64,000 nucleotides of DNA, taken from NCBI GenBank assembly GCA_037501455.1, contig CM074861.1, positions 92,171,001 through 92,235,000 of the forward strand. Direction: 5' to 3'. Below, in pieces: positions 1 to 11,525 of the stretch. The translations under genes and the position numbers were made by a program. The DNA comes from Lantana camara. Its lineage: Eukaryota > Streptophyta > Magnoliopsida > Lamiales > Verbenaceae. The notes beneath the pieces were generated by a model. It ran no database searches, was not told where the DNA came from, and saw nothing but the letters and a program-made list of their open reading frames with translations. The first letter of the stretch is position 1. Each line of letters opens with the position of its first letter.

Positions 1-83
1 GCCACCAAGAAAATAGATCTAGTTAGAATCGGAATTAAGAACAGAAAATTCTTTTTTTTTTCTTTTTTAAGTGGCTTAAGAAC

Positions 84-3000
84 CTTTGCTTTATCTGTAG
101 GCCATTGAGGAGGTTATTCGCAACTGCTGCTAAAAGTTCATTCTTTTGCTCCACTAATGCACTTTCTTGGTCAAGGAAAGATGTAATCATCTTAATAATA
201 ATCTGCGCTTTTGCCCATGCTATTCTCTCCGTTGCCCTCTCGGGTTCGAATATAGTCGAAACCGCGAAAAAGTAAGCAAGAAGAAGCTCTTTTCTGCTAA
301 TCCCAAATTTATGAACATTGTGCTTTTCATACGATCTGCTCAATTAATAAGACAATATGAATGAGTTAAGTACAATTAATTCAACTTGTGACGCAAAAAA
401 AGTACGATGCAATGCAAGTGTATATAATTTTGCATACTCTTGCATATAAAACCACTCAATCTGATGCTGTCTTTGGCATCTCTTGAAATCTAGTTTTGCA
501 AGCTCCTTGTACTCATTGTTGCTGATTTCTTCCATCCTATATATACACACGTATAACTTATATCAAAACCAGATGCTCGATATGTCACCAGCTAGTGTTA
601 GTTTAACAAGAAATTTCATGTTCAAGTCCTTGAGTATGCTGGTATAATAACTTTAAAACATGGTAAAGGATTAACCTGTATAAATTCTTGCCAATCCAGA
701 CATCATCAGCGCCAGCATAATGCTGTATATAGAATCTACTCACAACGCGAGCTAGGCTCGCGTACCAGGGCATCTCCAGTCCAAGCTTTATCTGTTTTTG
801 CAAAGATTTTCAAGCATATATACAGCGAAAAATAATTCTAAAAGTTTGAACATAGAGAGGAACTTCTAATACTAGTAACCTCATCAGGTAAGTGCTTGGA
901 TATAACCCATTTATCTAGAAGCTGATTGTTGGCCAGCTTTTCTCGTAAGAAGTCATAGGCAAAGTTATTGGCCTCATCAAGAATTTGTTCTCCTGGAAAT
1001 TTGAGCTGAGAAGCTCTGTAAAGATTGTATATTGGAGATGAAGACTCTATCATTTGACCATCAAAGCAAGAAAATCCGTCACCGTTCTTGAAGTTCTTCA
1101 ATACATCTGTGCAAAATCAAGCACTTCCGTTATTATTCCAGGGCTTGTATTATATGTATAAATGGTCATATTGCCCTCTTCAAATAAACTTACTTGGATC
1201 AATATTATATCCTTGCAATCTTAAAAGCCTGAAACCCATGGATGTGTCATCAATGTCACAAAATTCCTCATCTCGACAACTGAAAATTCCCTTGTCTGTC
1301 CAAACTCTGATGATTAATTATTATTTTTATAAGTAACAAACCAAATTACTTCGACTTATCACGAACTTATATATTAACAAATATTTATCAGATATGTAAC
1401 TTGTTAGATATTATATGCATAAATCATTATTGTTTTCCTTTATTCAAACCTATAAATGTAACTTAAGCAGTCCTCAATCTCCGACTCAAAGAAACGAGAA
1501 ATTCCTAGCCGTTGTAGCCTGTCAACTGCCCAAAGACGGGCAAAATTGTCCACCGGATACGTATGGGGAACTGCAAAGGAACAATTCATTAACTTGACAC
1601 AACCTTTTTGCAACTCTCTCTCTTTCTCTCTCTCTCTCTATATATATACCTCCCCCATCAAACTTTTGTACAGTGTTGTTGATAAAATTGAAGCATTTCT
1701 CACCTTTAGTCTCCAGGAAGGCAAAGGCAGTGGAGGACGGAGAAGTGAGGAATGAGCCATTAATGGATTGTAATTTGAGCAGCTTTTGCCAGCCTAAATT
1801 CTCCAATCCTTCCAAACTATAGAGTAGAGATGTGCGCTCGTTGTGCACCCTCTCCATTGGTATCCTGTTGAGATTTTTTATGCATGCATGTATTCAATTA
1901 ACATTCAATATAATTTATATATATATATATATGCATTCCAGCAGCCAGTCTTCGTATATATTTGTTACCTTTTCAACTTTTTCTCCCTGGCCGTGTAAAG
2001 CTTTTTTATGACGAGAGCATCATAAGGAATATTATTGATGCCCAAGTCTTGGGCTCTCTGAAGAAAGGCGGGAAATATAACTTCAAACCCACCGGGCATG
2101 TGCTCGGCATTCGCACCTTCAAGTCTATGCACATTTTCCTTGATGTAGGATATTCCTAATTATTGAATAAAAATACACAAATGAAGAAAGAGTGAGAGCA
2201 TAGTTGAACTATTTTATTGGAGTTAATTCCATACACAATCCTGTATTAGACATAAGTATAACAAAAAACCCTATCTTACAAAAATTAGTTGATAAACCCT
2301 ATGTTAGCGCATAATTAGCACACCGTCCCCCAAGATTATTTGTTAGTATTTTAAATCTGTTTTTCCTAAATTACCACAATCGAATTGGGAATCACCACAA
2401 TTATTGGCTCTTTGTCATGCTCCGTAAGAACAAATAAATTCAAATTGAGATGTTTGAGAAGGCATAGAAACAAATTTGAAAGAGACGAAAGAAAAAAGAA
2501 TTCTCAAAATTTAGGGCTAAATGAAAAAATAAAACCATACTTGTGTTTAAAAATCAATAAAGGAGAGTAAAAATTATATTTCACATAGAAAAACACATAT
2601 TCAACCGCATTTACGCGCGAGTAACTCAAACAATCAAATTAAGGTTTTTTTATGTAATAATTTATAAAACACAAGGTTCGTCAAACCAATTTTTGTAACA
2701 TAGCGTTTTTCATAAAACTTATTCCTAACACAGGGGTGCTCCACGAAAATAATATTTTCTACTAAATTGGGACCTTAGATTCTTTCATTCTTTAATAATA
2801 TAATTAATTAGTTTTGGGAGAATGTCAATATAATATAATATAAAGTAGGGTAAATCTATCCAAACCAAAAAAATTTATATGTAAATAGGGTGAGAATTGC
2901 CAAAACTAAGTCCCTCCAGCACCATGTTTTGAAAATCGGACCGAACTGAACCATTGAACCTGCTGGGACCTATCCTAATACAGATGACTTTAACAAAACA

Positions 3001-5164
3001 CACACCGGATCAAACCGGATGTGAACCGGAAAAATGGATATCGAATCACAACCCCGGAGCTTAACCTTTGTTTTTGTGTGTTACTTTAGTCTTTGAATTT
3101 CCTATTTCAATTAGGTGTTTCTATTTACTATTCACTCATCCACACACCAATTGTATTAATAGACGGTTTGACGTTTCTATATCACATATTTTTCACTTTT
3201 CTAATCTTAACTTCTTTTTTATGTATATATATTAAATTTTTTTTTTTTTTCGGTACAAGCGTACATATATAAGTGAAACAAGAGATAAATCACAAAATTC
3301 ATAAAACAGGAAATCCAAACCTGTTCTTTCCCAAGGGAATCAACAACTCTTTTTCTTTTGTTTATATGTAGCAAACATTTTCATCACACGTTTATCTTTT
3401 TGTTTTTATGATGTTGTATATACATCAATATTATCTATTCATTATGTCATACCAATCCGACCGATAAAACATTAAAACTACCAGTTCAACCTATGGTCCG
3501 ATATGTCGTAAAAGCATTGCTCATACCAGTTTCAGTCTTGTCAGCATGAAGGTCCCATGATCTCAACACTACGACACAGGCCAGTGTATTGAGTAGCCGA
3601 TCATAGGGACAGAAGAAATGTTGATCACCCCAGGAGCCGTCAGGGAGTTGATTCTCTGCAATCCATCTGAGACTCGACGGAAATTGAGGGATATTACGTC
3701 CCTCAACATCTTTAATAAGAGCAATAAATGCTGTGTCGTAGGGCGACACACTTATTCGTCCATCATCGAATGTTCTCAACATAGTTCTAATGTTGTTGAT
3801 TAAATACTCAACTTTCTTCACCTTTTAGAGAAAATAAAATCAAATAAAACGAAATTAAGAATGTTTCAGTGCATGACAATCAATTAGTAAAAACCGGTTG
3901 ATGGGCTGTTAGAAATTTTAACTTGTGAATTTACCTACTGACCCTTATTAATTATATTACTAAATAGAGATAATTACGAACTTTCCTGAAGTATGAGGAA
4001 AATAAGAACTCTTTTTTTAGATTTGTGAAATTACAAACACCCTCTAGCTCTTTAACTCATCTTTAATTGAATATGTAATTTCAATTTTTTACCTTTAATG
4101 TGTTGTAGGAGTATTTGTAATGTTCCTGAAACGAAGGGATATGTAATAGAGTCTAAAGACAGAGAGGTTAGTGTAAATATTAAAATTCTTAAGGAATTTG
4201 ATAGTGGTGACGTGAAAAAGGTAGTGGTGGTGGCATGAAAATGACGGTGGAAGACTGCAATAGCGGTGGTAGCGTGAAGAAGAAAATAGTAGAAATATAT
4301 ATTTTTTTAAATTAATTTACAATTTGGTTTCTGATCTAAATTAGGAATTTAAGTAATTTGGTTTTTACTTTTTAGTTTAAACTAGAAATTTAATTTTCTT
4401 TTAAATTTAAATTTTCAAAAAAAAATATGTGAAAATACAGATACTTAAATGAGTTGGACAATTCAGATATGCCACCTAGGATTTTAGGGCCACATACCCA
4501 TTTTTTAGGTGGTATTCTGGCAGCACTTGAGCACACGTGTGGTATTATGAGGAAAAAATAAGGTTTTGGTGGTGTTGGGGTTAAAATTGCAAAAAATCTG
4601 TAATAAATCTTATGAAAATATAAATTGTCAAATTAAAGTCTATAAAATCAAAATGAGGTCGATTAGTGTCCCAAATTTGTAATTTTGCCCTTCAACAAAT
4701 ATATAGAGGAAAGTATAAATGTTATTGTTACCTCTTCAAGGACTTCAACATTGGAATCATCTTTCACAATCACTTCTGACGCACCCAAAGTTGCACCTTT
4801 GACAAACAACGTCCAAGTTATTTAATTCCTTACTTGAATTAATAAGTTACTAAAAAGCTTTACATACATCGGGTGGCAGTTAGTCTTAGTGACTGCTTGA
4901 GATCATGATATCTGCAATCCAACCATACATGCTTATGGCGGCTCAGCCGCCGCGCGCCTCCCATAAGACCGCTGCTAATGGACGGCTTGCAATTACTGTT
5001 TCAAATTCTATTTGTTCAGCCATTGACAATTAAGCTTGATCTAATGATCTTCATTAAGGCTCTCTGAATGTAAGTGATTCTTTCATTTCCAAATATATAT
5101 ATATATTCAAGAATACTCACCGTTGAAGCATTCCGGCCGGTGAAGTCCTGGTGGTGGAAGCCAT
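84..5164 (-). CDS. Class II diterpene synthase (copalyl-diphosphate-synthase type), 12 exons, 3' end off the window
   Basis: The family protonates and cyclises geranylgeranyl diphosphate to a copalyl-type diphosphate in plastids. Exons in transcription order: 5164-5121, 4995-4868, 4796-4732, 3821-3527, 2155-1969, 1864-1650, 1570-1450, 1306-1194, 1106-880, 791-676, 536-438, 335-84. All introns I placed are GT-AG and all phases join without a stop, giving about 620 residues; the family is near 800, so the last exons lie left of position 1. Landmarks: Ser/Arg-rich transit-type leader (1-60), SPYDTAF (105-111; Trp is usual at the last position), QLPDGSWGD (137-145), LLYSLEG (253-259), VPHTYPVD (312-319), catalytic DIDD (369-372). 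The His-Asn base pair of gibberellin-pathway enzymes is Tyr255-His314 here, and the position of Arabidopsis CPS His331 is Arg323. Both point to specialised metabolism, and the Tyr/His pair recalls mint-family normal-CPP synthases. Family sure; product stereochemistry inferred. Confidence 0.93.
2215..2745. repeat. Foldback (MULE-like) MITE in intron 4
   Basis: The left arm (about 2240-2340) and the reverse complement of the right arm (about 2640-2740) share a long imperfect match, including ACAAAAATT flanked by similar AACCCTATGTT-type blocks. The interior is purine-rich. The element at 61346-61837 has a similar layout, so this looks like a family. Exact ends and target duplication were not resolved. 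Confidence 0.55.
2925..3505. repeat. Possible second MITE in intron 4
   Basis: The left end reads AATCGGACCGAACTGAACC. The reverse complement of the right end reads ATCGGACCATAGGTTGAAC, a short terminal inverted similarity. Flanks are only partly alike (AGCACCAT and AGCATTGC), so a hAT-type 8-bp duplication is a guess. Confidence 0.3.
3822..4731 (-). other. Intron 3 of the diterpene synthase
   Basis: A 910-bp AT-rich intron. The part near 3966-4160 begins ATAATTACGAAC and ends with a roughly inverse copy, resembling the terminal sequence of element F at 5950. The part at 4196-4290 is a GTGGTG-rich low-complexity stretch. No coding signal seen. Confidence 0.5.
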
Positions 5165-5207
5165 CGGAAAAATAATTATAAAATAGAAGTCTTGCTACTG
5201 GCATGGC

Positions 5208-5215
5208 TATATAAT
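5208..5215 (-). promoter_or_regulatory. Candidate TATA box of the diterpene synthase
   Basis: The minus strand reads ATTATATA 44-51 nt before the ATG at 5164. A start site 25-35 nt downstream would give a very short leader and would exclude the out-of-frame ATG at 5204. A second AT-rich TATA-like stretch lies near 5224-5236. Position and motif only; no transcript evidence. Confidence 0.4.
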
Positions 5216-5939
5216 GTTTCCATATATTTATGGGGTCTGGCTAGCTACTGTATACATATGGGGAAAGTACAACTTATACAGTTACCGAACTCAAATGTCT
5301 CATTCAGCTACCTAAATTAAATAACATTTACTCTCTCGGGAAATATTTAGGCCAAACTATCATTAAGGGTTTAGAATAAATATATGTTTGCTTAGATAGT
5401 GTCATTTTTCATACATTTTAGGCATTGTCATTATTTTTTTATTATATCCCATTTGTTTGGATTTGAATCGGGTCATGCCACTTAAGTATAAAACTTATTA
5501 ATTGTAGTTGTGTTTCTAAAGGCTCGAATATAAAACTTCTGATTAAGTTAACAAAACGTCAAACCACTAAATTATACCATTTGATGGTGACATTGTCATT
5601 AAATGTTAGGAGAAAATTGCACATTCATCCCAAAGGTTGGATTCAGGGACATATTTTTTTTATTTTGCAAAATCAATCTCGAAGGTCTCAAAATCAGGAA
5701 TTTTGGAGACAATTTTGATCCGAAACTTTTTTCTGGACCGAAATTTAAGTATTATTATTTTCAATCTTAATACTACTCAATCATATATGTTTATTTTCAT
5801 TTGAAAATGAATACACAAAAGTAAAACAGGAAACATCTTTTTCATTATTAGGGTAGTGGCGAAAAGAGTAAAGTACGTTATTGGAACTTCCACACGCAAT
5901 GACGCAACGCAATATTGTTAAAATTGTTGCGTTACTTTA
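5216..5939. other. Upstream region of the diterpene synthase
   Basis: AT-rich and non-coding on both strands. It is the only unique-looking sequence between the cyclase start codon and the nested transposon block. A stretch at about 5605-5760 resembles the interiors of small non-autonomous elements, but I found no paired ends. Confidence 0.5.
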
Positions 5940-5949
5940 TTTGTAGATT

Positions 5950-6687
5950 GGGATAATTACCAACTCCAGAGATATTAGGAAAATACGAATATCCCCCATG
6001 AAATCTAAGAAATTACGAGCAACCCTGTGAAGTATATATTATCTCTCACAAATTATCTCAATTATTAGTAATGATGTTAACTTTTGCTAACATCAGCAAT
6101 GTTATTTTTAAAAATTTCAATCATACCCTTGGGAGTATATTGTAATAATATTGAAAGTAATGACATATTTGTAATGTTGGTTAAATTTGCATGTTTCAAT
6201 TTGAAAATTTGTAAGTTAATTAATATTTATATTTTATCTATAAGTATAAATCGGAATAAATATTTTATGCGTATGCATTCCAATAAAGTACAATAAAAAA
6301 AATCCAAAGATGCATTTAACGTTTATTTCTAACTAAATATATATTTTATTCATACACTACAATTATAGATTATACAGAAAAAATTTATATTAATTAATAA
6401 AATATATTTAAATGAGAGAACTCTACACCTCCCGTACTGGTTCACAACCATTGATTCACCACCACACCTTTTGTCGCGTTCACACTAACCCAAAGGTCAA
6501 TCGCGTAACAGTCTCAACAATCTCGCCACCAGCGCCGTTGTTGAAGGCGAAGGTGATAGAGAGGGGTGAGGGGTGTGTCCACTGACCGCGAGATTGTTGA
6601 AACTGTGGTGCAGCTGACCTTTAGGTTTGTGCAAAGCCAGCGACAGGTGTGTTGGTGCTTTGGAGGACTGATGGTGACCACGTCACA
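5950..6687. mobile_element. Element F, left arm, loop and start of right arm (Mutator-like foldback)
   Basis: From GGGATAATTAC at 5950 the sequence is matched, inverted, by the far end of F at 60407-60403 continuing into 47945. Further matches pair 6310-6350 with about 47360-47410 and 6385-6430 with about 46995-47030. Near the centre, 6485-6527 is complementary to 6584-6626 around a roughly 56-bp loop. The right arm is cut at 6687 by element B. No transposase sequence is present, so F is non-autonomous. Confidence 0.8.
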
Positions 6688-6974
6688 CGGGGCACCGAGT
6701 AGGTTGCTAGGAAATGTGCACCATGTGGCTAGTAGCGATCTTCTTGCACGCTACGTCCGCTTAACTCCCTTCATACGCACGTTGTACGTTACAGTCACGC
6801 CCACCCTAGTGGGACGCTTTCAAGGGACTACAATATTGAATGGAAATTCACTTACATTAAATTGACAAAGAATATTACAATGTTGTGGGTGTCCACAAAG
6901 GACCGGGAAATTCCCAAGATTACAATAGACACTACTTTAACTTTGCTTCGACTCACTGCTCCCCCTATAATACT
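6688..6974 (-). repeat. Element B 3' LTR, outer part
   Basis: Aligns with 46418-46700 of the other LTR. Its terminal base reads C where the other copy has T, so the TG end has decayed. It is interrupted at 6974 by element A and resumes at 22865. Confidence 0.8.
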
Positions 6975-9900
6975 TGTGACACCTCGTTTCTTCGGCAAGC
7001 CAGGTATGATGTCACGAGAGGGTATTCGACGTTCTAATTTCTCTTTTGATTCTATTTATACGTTGAATTAATTGTTAGTGTCCTTTGTGCCCTAATTGTT
7101 TAAGTTTTAGGTTTTAACTTTCGTTTTTAATTTCTAATACTTGAAGTTATTTTCCCAAACTACGTGAATACGTGATATACTTGAATTATATGGTTCATGA
7201 ACTTGTTTACATGTTTATCTTATTCGTTTATACTTGTTCGAATTGGTCGGAGACCATTTCTTTATTTTGGGGATTTGAGGGCCTAACGAGTTTTAGCGTG
7301 CCTCGGATTCCGGAGGCTATATCTTGAGCTCGGGAATTCGGATTCAAATTCCGAAAGTGACGCCGGACTCGTAACAAGATTTTCAAACTGAGAAACCGAT
7401 CCTTTTATTTTTCTAAGCCCATTTAAATCCCCGTATTTCATCCGAAACAAACAGTACACGCAGATTTGCCACCTTGGGGTATTTTGCGCATAACTCTTTC
7501 AATATTCAACCTTTTGACTTGATTCTTAGCCCCACATCACCCCAACACAATACACTACCACCCCCTCCACCCTCATTCTCGGTCAAGACAAGGAAAGGGA
7601 GGAAATTTGCAGCTTCTTTGAAGAGAAGAAACCATTCCCGTCACTATTCATCAAGAGGGAATTTTCAGCTCAAGACACCTTCATTTCTTCTCCAAGTTGA
7701 AAGGTAACTATATGATCTTGTTCTCCTCATTCTTGTGGTTATTTAGAGCTATGTTATGCTCATTTTCCTAGACTTTTGAGCATGATTGGAACTAGGATGT
7801 GAATAGTAAGGGTTTCATGAACTTTGGATGATTTCTTGCAATTATTTGGAGCTTTTCTTGATTTGAAGCTATGTTCTTGATCTATATAACTTCTCTAATG
7901 CATGAGTGTTGAGGTATCTCATGGTAATTGCTTAGAAATCGATCCTCCATGGCTGACCTCTTGTAGAACTTGAAGCTTATGTGAAATCTTTTGCCTCCTT
8001 GCTCTTGATTCGGTTTGTTACGGTTTTCTTGCTTGATTGAGGAGTATTTTATGGTTGTTCTTGGACCTTTCTTTGCCCTTTTGATGCTGCTTCGATGCCT
8101 CCATGTTGCTGTTGTTGTTGAGATGGTGAAAACAGGGGAGAACAGGGCTTTGTCTCGCGAAGAAGATGGTACCTGGTGCGAGTAACGCCCGTTAAGGCGT
8201 TCCCCTTTTGAGAAGGTAACACCCGTTAGCTCCTCCAGCCTTAAATAGCTTTCTCACCTGCCTTGAGTAACGGGGGTTACTGCCTGTGATCATGGGCAGC
8301 GGTAACGGCCGTTAACTATGCAGGAAATGCACTTGTACCAGTTAACGGGCGTTAAACAGTTTTATGCATGCTTGGGGCTAACGGCCTTGTATGTGCATGT
8401 GATTTTTTCTTCTTTCTTTGCTTCTTATACTCGTTTCTTTTGCATTTCTATTACCGATACGCATTGTATACGTGTTCTACTATATGTTATGTGCAATATA
8501 TTAAGTTTATGGCTTCGTTTATTAAGTGCAATTGTGATTTGAATTCATGACCATTATATGAAACGTTTAACGCTTTCTTGCATCTCATGCTATTTCCTTG
8601 AACTTCGAGCTTAGAATGCATATGGTATGTTAATATATGATACCTTATGAGTTTATTTGATATGATATGAGTTTAATTCTTGAATTCCTTAAATGATATT
8701 CCGTTAATTGCTCCAATATGTCTAAATATGAATCTATATGATATGTATTGCATCTATTTGCATTCATATGAGTCGTCGTGCGTCTAATTGGTTCATGGTC
8801 GAGCCTAAGCCTTGAGTGTGTATTTGTTTGTCCCAGATTTGAGTTCGGGAGGTATTGGTTCCACCATTTGGCTTCTTGGTTCTCAACGCTCATCCGTGGG
8901 ACTTTTGGTAAAAGTTGAGGTTTAGGTTTGTTTTCTTTTTAGTTAATACGACCTACAACCCTATGTGCTCGTTTTCAAGCCCGCATGTGACCATATTAGG
9001 ATATTTATATAATAGATATCCGCTTATAATATATGTTTATGACTTTATCCTTCTATTAAATGTTTTGAAGTATATGTACGAGCATACATGAGCTTGAAAT
9101 GTTTTGCAACAAGGCTATGCTCCAAACCGTGTGTCTTCGTGCAAGCTATGCTTGTCTTTATCATGCTATGATTTAGGATGACACAGAGAGGTACGTTAAA
9201 AGCATAAGCCGATTTGCAAGGTAAGGTATGCTAAGGTATTTAAGTTTGTTACATTCTAAGTAATTTATGTTGCGAGTTATGGTATGTTAAGTTATGTTCA
9301 AGTATGTCGGGCCCAGGGAATTGTGGGTAAGGACGCCCGGGACGGTAAGGGCCGTTGGGTTAAGCCTGTGCGCGATTCCCATTTGAAGTACTTATGCGCG
9401 ACTCTTGGAGGTTGAGGAGGCGTGGTGCTTCAAACACAATATGGGTTAGCTACCCCTTGTGCATTGGTAAGAGTAGTGAGGGTTTGCTCCCCGAGCTATA
9501 TGTTGTTAGGGTTGGATTGATTTACGATTTATGTTTTTTATTTTAATACGTATGTTAATAATTGAGGAGTTAGAGTAAGACCCATACTCGCCGGGTATAA
9601 GAATTCGATAAGTAATGTTGATTATGAAATAGGATAGGAGCTTTCCCTTATGTTATGATACGATCACGTTAAGTTTACTTTGTTTTGTTAAGTATAAGTT
9701 TGATTCGAAAATGACTTTGGTATGTAAAACCCTATCCCGGTTCATAGTCTCTTGTTTATTATGTGTTTTGCTCTATATGTATACTTGTGTGGGTGTGCGT
9801 TAGCCCCTTCACTCAGTCGGTGGACTAACCCTCTCCTTTCAACTTTTCAGTTTGTAGGTCGTGTTTCGTGCTAGGCGGAGTCGTGGGTCGGTCGAGTTCT

Positions 9901-10228
9901 AGTCACCTAGTTCGAGTTACATTTTCATTCACATTCAGTTATACTTTATATATGATTTGGATTTGATATTTGAATTATGTATATTTTCGGGACAGACTTC
10001 TAGGGCTAGTTGAACCCGTTTTGTGGATTTATCTTCTTGGATTTTATTATATGCTTCCGTTTTCTTATTGTTTTACGAGCTCTGGTCCTGTCTTAGCTCC
10101 GTCTAGCTTAGCGAGTGTGTGTAGGTTCCCGTTCGCTTTGTCTTGGGCTCATGTATGGATTTCTATTTCATATGTGGGTTCGGGGTTAGGTGCGGGGGAT
10201 GTGGTGGCTCACCGCTCCGGGCGCTACA
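6975..10228 (+). repeat. Element A left LTR
   Basis: 3254 bp from TGTGACACC to GCGCTACA. It carries a cluster of short palindromes built on GTTAACGG and CCGTTAAC at 8183-8356. Divergence from the right LTR is a few percent in sampled stretches. Open frames inside, including a proline-rich one at 7474-7707, have no family support and I do not call them genes. Confidence 0.9.
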
Positions 10229-10236
10229 TCTTAAAG

Positions 10237-10248
10237 TGGTATCAGAGC
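10237..10248 (+). other. Element A primer-binding site
   Basis: TGGTATCAGAGC, complementary to the 3' end of initiator tRNA-Met, starts 9 bp after the left LTR. This is the standard minus-strand priming site of many plant LTR elements. Confidence 0.9.
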
Positions 10249-10536
10249 TCTGGGTTGCAAAACTGGAGTTCTAGTGTCGTGTTGTGTCAAGTATAGGTCG
10301 TACGGCATAGGAACAATGTGCTAATGTGTGCATTACATCGAAATACGTGAATTTTCTTGCGTATGTGCTTGAAAATTTCTACTTTCTTTTCATTAATTGT
10401 TTTGTTGCATACTTTACATGCGCTAGTTATTCCATTTACATGTCATAAGCACTCACTAACCGTATGCATCATATTCGCATCCCTTGTATATTGTAGGTTA
10501 GTACCTTTCAACGATTAACCACTCATCTCAACGTCT

Positions 10537-11270
10537 ATGGCCCCTAAGCTGAAATTGGGATCAAGCAGAGATGAAGGCCCTTCACGATCATTGAATCATC
10601 GCACCGATAATCAATCCATCAAGATGAAAGGAAAAATGGCTCGATTTGTTTGATGGGATCTTATGTTCTTGTCGAGCACGTCATCTTCTGAAGAACAAAA
10701 ACCATGCAGCCATTGTGGAGGACCCAACCATAGTTATAAGAAGTGTTGGAAAAGGTTGGGTAAGTGTACTAGATGGGGTTCCTCCGAACACAAGATCAAT
10801 GCATGCCCTCGTATCTATCTAAAGAGACCGAATGAGTCCGAAAGAGTGGCCCAATTTATGGATAGAATTAGGGCCGACCTACGGGAAATGGAGACCGACA
10901 TCGAATCTAAAGCTTGAATCGAGAGTACCCGAGAAGCTCTTCGAGTTAAGTCCAAGAAGCTAAAAGAAAAGAGTCGAGTAGGGAGAATTAGATCGGGAAG
11001 TAGGATGGGATCAGGATCAAAGAGGAATCGAGAGGACTCTCAACCGGGGCCGAAAGGAAAGAAAAAAACGAAAAAACTTCCAACCTTGGAGCAACCACCG
11101 TGTGCTCATGGTAGAAGGAGTTCTCATACTTATGAGAATTGTTAGAAGAGATTGGGGCGATGCTTTGGATGTGGATCACCAAAGCACAAGTTAGAAGAAT
11201 GTGAACGGCGAAGGCCAAAGAAACACCCCAGAGGTAATTGCATCCATTGCACGAGCATCCATCCCACATT
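10537..11270 (+). pseudogene. Element A gag-like frame with duplicated zinc-knuckle pair
   Basis: One frame from the ATG at 10537 holds several stops but keeps recognisable order. The first block, near 10690-10815, has two Cys/His clusters (CSHCGGPNHSYKKC, then a CTRWGSSEHKINAC variant). A basic linker (GKKKTKKLPTLEQPP) follows, then a second block at about 11098-11215 with a decayed CAHGRRSSHTYENC and an intact CFGCGSPKHKLEEC (CX2CX4HX4C). The two blocks are clearly a duplication of each other. Zinc knuckles bind nucleic acid in retroelement Gag. No capsid-like domain was recognised. Confidence 0.6.
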
Positions 11271-11525
11271 GTATTTTATAATTATTTGGAATGTGTGTAG
11301 CATATTGTTATTTCTTGTTGCTTTCTTGCTTGAGTTGCTGATAACGTGACGCATAGCATATGCAAACTTAACCCGACATGCATGAGTTTACTGTTTTCAT
11401 GATAGCTTGTAATTGAGAGAAGTTCCCCTTCGTGATAGGAAAACCGCGGTAAGAAGAAAATGGTGACTTTGAAGATTCGGTTGAAGTTATAGCAAGAAGT
11501 TAGGGGCTTAATCAAAGGAAGAAGA

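Larger units (their letters stand above)
2156..3526 (-). other. Intron 4 of the diterpene synthase, filled by MITE-like sequence
   Basis: This 1371-bp intron is several times longer than most of its neighbours. It holds an inverted-repeat element at about 2215-2745 and a second candidate at about 2925-3505, both listed separately. The rest is AT-rich with no coding signal. Confidence 0.75.

Noticed and set aside
5121..5204. Upstream ATG at 5204 as the start of the diterpene synthase
   Set aside because: Its frame hits TAA right at the exon 1-exon 2 junction, whereas the ATG at 5164 keeps phase through all 12 exons and gives a transit-type leader.
6440..6687. The inner foldback at 6440-6687 as a separate MITE
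   Set aside because: Its arms continue outward to 5950 and, across element B, to 47945, so it is the centre of the larger element F.
7474..7707. Proline-rich 77-codon frame in the A LTR
   Set aside because: The right LTR copy is not preserved as a frame and there is no family support.
10237..10248. tRNA gene suggested by methionine-tRNA-like sequence (also 43264)
   Set aside because: Only the short primer-binding complement is present, directly after an LTR; no tRNA body.
10663..10917. Zinc-knuckle frame as a host gene
   Set aside because: It lies between the primer site and the purine tract of element A, and the same frame continues through stops into a second copy of the block.
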